8,024 bases of DNA, from NCBI GenBank assembly GCA_947086625.1, contig CAMTZV010000045.1, forward strand, positions 1-8,024, given 5' to 3'. How positions within the stretch are numbered: the stretch's first letter is position 1; every line of letters starts with the position of its first letter. Under the pieces are notes generated by a model. It did not search any database. It had not been told where the DNA came from and saw nothing but the letters and a program-made list of their open reading frames with translations. A program made the translations under genes and the position numbers. This document shows, piece after piece, positions 6,539 to 8,024 of this stretch. The stretch comes from an uncultured bacterium. GTDB lineage: Bacteria; Bacillota; Clostridia; Lachnospirales; Lachnospiraceae.

Positions 6539-7786
6539 TCAGATTGCAGAAGAGTAAAGGTATTTCTCCTGTTCCGGTGTCAGGGTGTCGATGCGCTTGT
6601 CGAGGAAGCCCAGCTTTCGGACTGCGACCTCGTTGTCGACCTCCTTTGGCACGACGATGAGCTTTTCGTTCAGCTCCTTCCCGTGCTGTACGAGGTAGCG
6701 CGCACAGAGCGCCTGGATTGCAAAGCTCATGTCCATGATCTCTGCGGGATGACCGTCGCCGCAGGCAAGGTTCACAAGCCGTCCCTCGCCGAGTACGTAG
6801 ATGTTTCTGCCGTTTGCGAGCGTGTAGCCCATGATATTACCTCGCTGCTCGTAGGAAACGGAGCACATCTTCCGCAGGCCCGCCATGTCGATCTCCACGT
6901 CGAAGTGGCCCGCGTTGCAGAGGATCGCGCCGTCCTTCATGACCTCCATGTCCGCACAGGTGATTACATGTGCGCATCCGGTGACGGTGATGAAGAAGTC
7001 GCCGACCCTTGCCGCCTCGTGCATCGGCATCACGTCGAAGCCGTCCATGACTGCCTCGATCGCCTTGATGGGGTCGATCTCGGTGACGATCACCCGTGCG
7101 CCAAGCGCCTTTGCGCGCATCGCAACGCCCTTGCCGCACCAGCCGTAGCCCGCCACAACGGCGATCTTTCCGGCGACAATCAGGTTCGTCGTGCGGTTGA
7201 TGCCGTCCCATACGGACTGGCCGGTGCCGTAGCGGTTGTCAAACAGATGCTTGCAGTCCGCGTTGTTTACCATGACCATCGGAAATTCGAGCTTGTCCTC
7301 CTTCGCCATGGCGGCAAGGCGGATGATGCCGGTCGTCGTCTCCTCACAGCCGCCGATCACGTACTCCAGGCGGTCGCGCATGGAGGTGTGCAGCATGTTT
7401 ACGAGATCGCCGCCGTCATCGATGATGATGTTGCAGTTGTTCTCGAGAACCTTTGTGATGTGGCGGTTGTACTCCTCCTCGGTGGAGCCGTACCATGCGA
7501 ATACGTTTAAGCCCGTTTTCACGAGCGCCGCGGCAACGTCGTCCTGCGTGGAGAGGGGATTGCTTCCGGTAATGTACATTTCTGCGCCGCCGGCAGCCAG
7601 AACCTTGCACAGATATGCGGTCTTTGCCTCCAGATGGATGGACAGCGCGATGCGGATGCCCTGAAACGGAAGCTCTTTGGAGAAGTCCTCCTCTAAAGAG
7701 CGCAGTAACGGACAGTTTTTGCGCACCCAGTCAATCTTGTGCTCGCCGGACGCGGCGAGGTTTATATCGCGGATTTCGTAGCTCAT
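6539..7786 (-). CDS. ahcY: S-adenosylhomocysteinase, short form
   Basis: A 415-residue cytosolic NAD-dependent enzyme that splits S-adenosylhomocysteine into homocysteine and adenosine, relieving inhibition of methyltransferases. Family signatures are clear: ITGSNPLSTQDDV (72-84), DDGGDLVNMLH (123-133), EETTTG (148-153), CKHLFDNRYGTGQS (178-191), the NAD-binding glycine loop GYGWCGKG (213-220) and TGCAHVI, then GHFDVEID. By spacing to the animal enzyme I assign D124, E149, K179, D183 and N184 as the catalytic residues; all are present. It lacks the insert and the C-terminal Lys/Tyr tail of the 430-470-residue proteobacterial and eukaryotic forms, and the HLEAKTA (51-57) and GTGQS stretches recall archaeal and Clostridia-type enzymes. 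Some archaeal relatives prefer S-inosylhomocysteine, so the exact substrate is not settled. ATG 7786 follows AGGAGG (7798-7793) by 6 bases. It appears to be transcribed alone, ending at the 12-bp stem terminator. Confidence 0.95.
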   Translation of the reverse strand: MSYEIRDINLAASGEHKIDWVRKNCPLLRSLEEDFSKELPFQGIRIALSIHLEAKTAYLCKVLAAGGAEMYITGSNPLSTQDDVAAALVKTGLNVFAWYGSTEEEYNRHITKVLENNCNIIIDDGGDLVNMLHTSMRDRLEYVIGGCEETTTGIIRLAAMAKEDKLEFPMVMVNNADCKHLFDNRYGTGQSVWDGINRTTNLIVAGKIAVVAGYGWCGKGVAMRAKALGARVIVTEIDPIKAIEAVMDGFDVMPMHEAARVGDFFITVTGCAHVITCADMEVMKDGAILCNAGHFDVEIDMAGLRKMCSVSYEQRGNIMGYTLANGRNIYVLGEGRLVNLACGDGHPAEIMDMSFAIQALCARYLVQHGKELNEKLIVVPKEVDNEVAVRKLGFLDKRIDTLTPEQEKYLYSSAI

Positions 7787-7812
7787 AGATTTCCTCCTGT
7801 ATGCTATAAAAT

Positions 7813-7841
7813 ATTTTAGAATTGATATCGTGACAGCTCAC
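7813..7841 (-). promoter_or_regulatory. Weak candidate promoter for the ahcY-like gene
   Basis: On the - strand TAAAAT (7818-7813) is a good -10 box. GTGAGC (7841-7836), 17 bases before it, matches three of six -35 positions. Transcription would start near 7806, leaving a leader of about 20 bases with the ribosome binding site. The -35 lies inside a repeated TGAGCTGT motif. No SAM or SAH riboswitch structure that I recognise fits. Confidence 0.35.
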
Positions 7842-7971
7842 GTGCGCACTCATGCGAGCATGGTTCGCACAGTTCCCTGCCGATGGCTGAGCTGTTGTTC
7901 GATATTTGTAACAGCTCAACCCGCGCCATTCGCAAAGGCGCCTACCGGCGCTTTCTCGCTGCTGTCGCAGC
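7824..7971. repeat. Cluster of hairpins and repeated TGAGCTGT motifs
   Basis: The region beyond the ahcY-like start has no supported gene. It contains an inverted repeat TGAGCTGTT (7888-7896) with AACAGCTCA (7910-7918). A degenerate direct copy is on the - strand: TGAGCTGTCACGATATC (7840-7824) compared with TGAGCTGTTACAAATATC (7918-7901). Further stems are GTGCG/CGCAC (7842-7846 with 7866-7870), GCGCC/GGCGC with loop TACC (7938-7951, extended by AAA/TTT past a bulge), and GCTGC/GCAGC with loop TGTC (7958-7971). Every reading frame across it is short or interrupted. The pattern is that of a dispersed extragenic palindromic element (inference). It does not look like a CRISPR array, because the units are too few and irregularly spaced. 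Confidence 0.55.
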
Positions 7972-8024
7972 TAACTTTGCTCATAATCGGGCGCTCCGCT
8001 CATCGTCTGCGTCACGTTCGCACT
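7972..8024. other. Right-edge non-coding sequence
   Basis: No start, ribosome binding site or protein homology is recognisable in these last bases. The - strand end (AGTGCGAACGTGACGCAGACG) loosely resembles the + strand left edge of the window, so it is probably the continuation of the repeat element at 7824-7971, cut by the window border. Confidence 0.3.

Noticed and set aside
6404..7510. A 368-codon + strand open frame opposite the ahcY-like gene
   Set aside because: It is antisense to a gene with full family motifs, has no recognisable domain, and its composition is that expected from the complement of GC-rich codons.
7731..7919. A 62-codon - strand frame overlapping the ahcY-like start
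   Set aside because: It runs through the hairpin cluster and out of frame into the ahcY-like gene, with no ribosome binding site or protein similarity.
7787..8024. SAM or SAH riboswitch upstream of the ahcY-like gene
   Set aside because: None of the conserved core sequences that I know for these classes is present; the stems look like repeat DNA.

Overview
The window looks like chromosomal DNA of an anaerobic Clostridia species, most likely a Lachnospiraceae-type gut Firmicute (inference). The supports are fairly GC-rich coding sequence with AT-rich control regions, strong AGGAGG-type ribosome binding sites, a consensus sigma-A promoter, classical hairpin-plus-T-run terminators, a short-form S-adenosylhomocysteinase, and imperfect palindromic repeat DNA at both edges.

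Layout. At the left edge (about 1-247), a small palindromic element runs into the C-terminal half of a RelE/ParE-type toxin whose N-terminal half is missing. Next on the + strand is an intact asparaginyl-tRNA synthetase gene (300-1691). A 152-base gap follows, holding a long GC-rich leader hairpin. Then comes one large + strand gene (1844-4507) for a soluble five-domain cyclic-di-GMP protein, REC-GGDEF-EAL-REC-GGDEF. Its EAL active site is intact and both GGDEF signatures are degenerate, so it is predicted to be a phosphodiesterase.

The right half is on the - strand and converges on the first half. The convergent junction (4501-4572) is a palindrome that includes both stop codons and serves as a terminator. 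The - strand genes, in transcription order, are ahcY-like S-adenosylhomocysteinase (7786-6539), a 12-bp-stem terminator, a consensus promoter (TTGACA, 17 bp, TATAAT), and a two-gene ABC transporter operon. That operon has an ATPase (6405-5713) and, 4 bases later, a compact eight-helix FtsX-type permease (5708-4566). Beyond the ahcY start (7787-8024) there is no gene, but a run of hairpins and repeated TGAGCTGT motifs that looks like dispersed extragenic repeat DNA.

How the genes relate. asnS and ahcY are housekeeping functions (tRNA charging; recycling of the methylation by-product S-adenosylhomocysteine). The five-domain protein probably lowers c-di-GMP in response to phosphorylation or nucleotide signals. 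The ABC pair forms a transporter of MacB/FtsX type with unknown substrate. Nothing in the sequence ties these units into one pathway. I see no convincing new multi-gene system; the most unusual items are the five-domain protein, the palindrome across two stop codons, and the repeat DNA at the edges.
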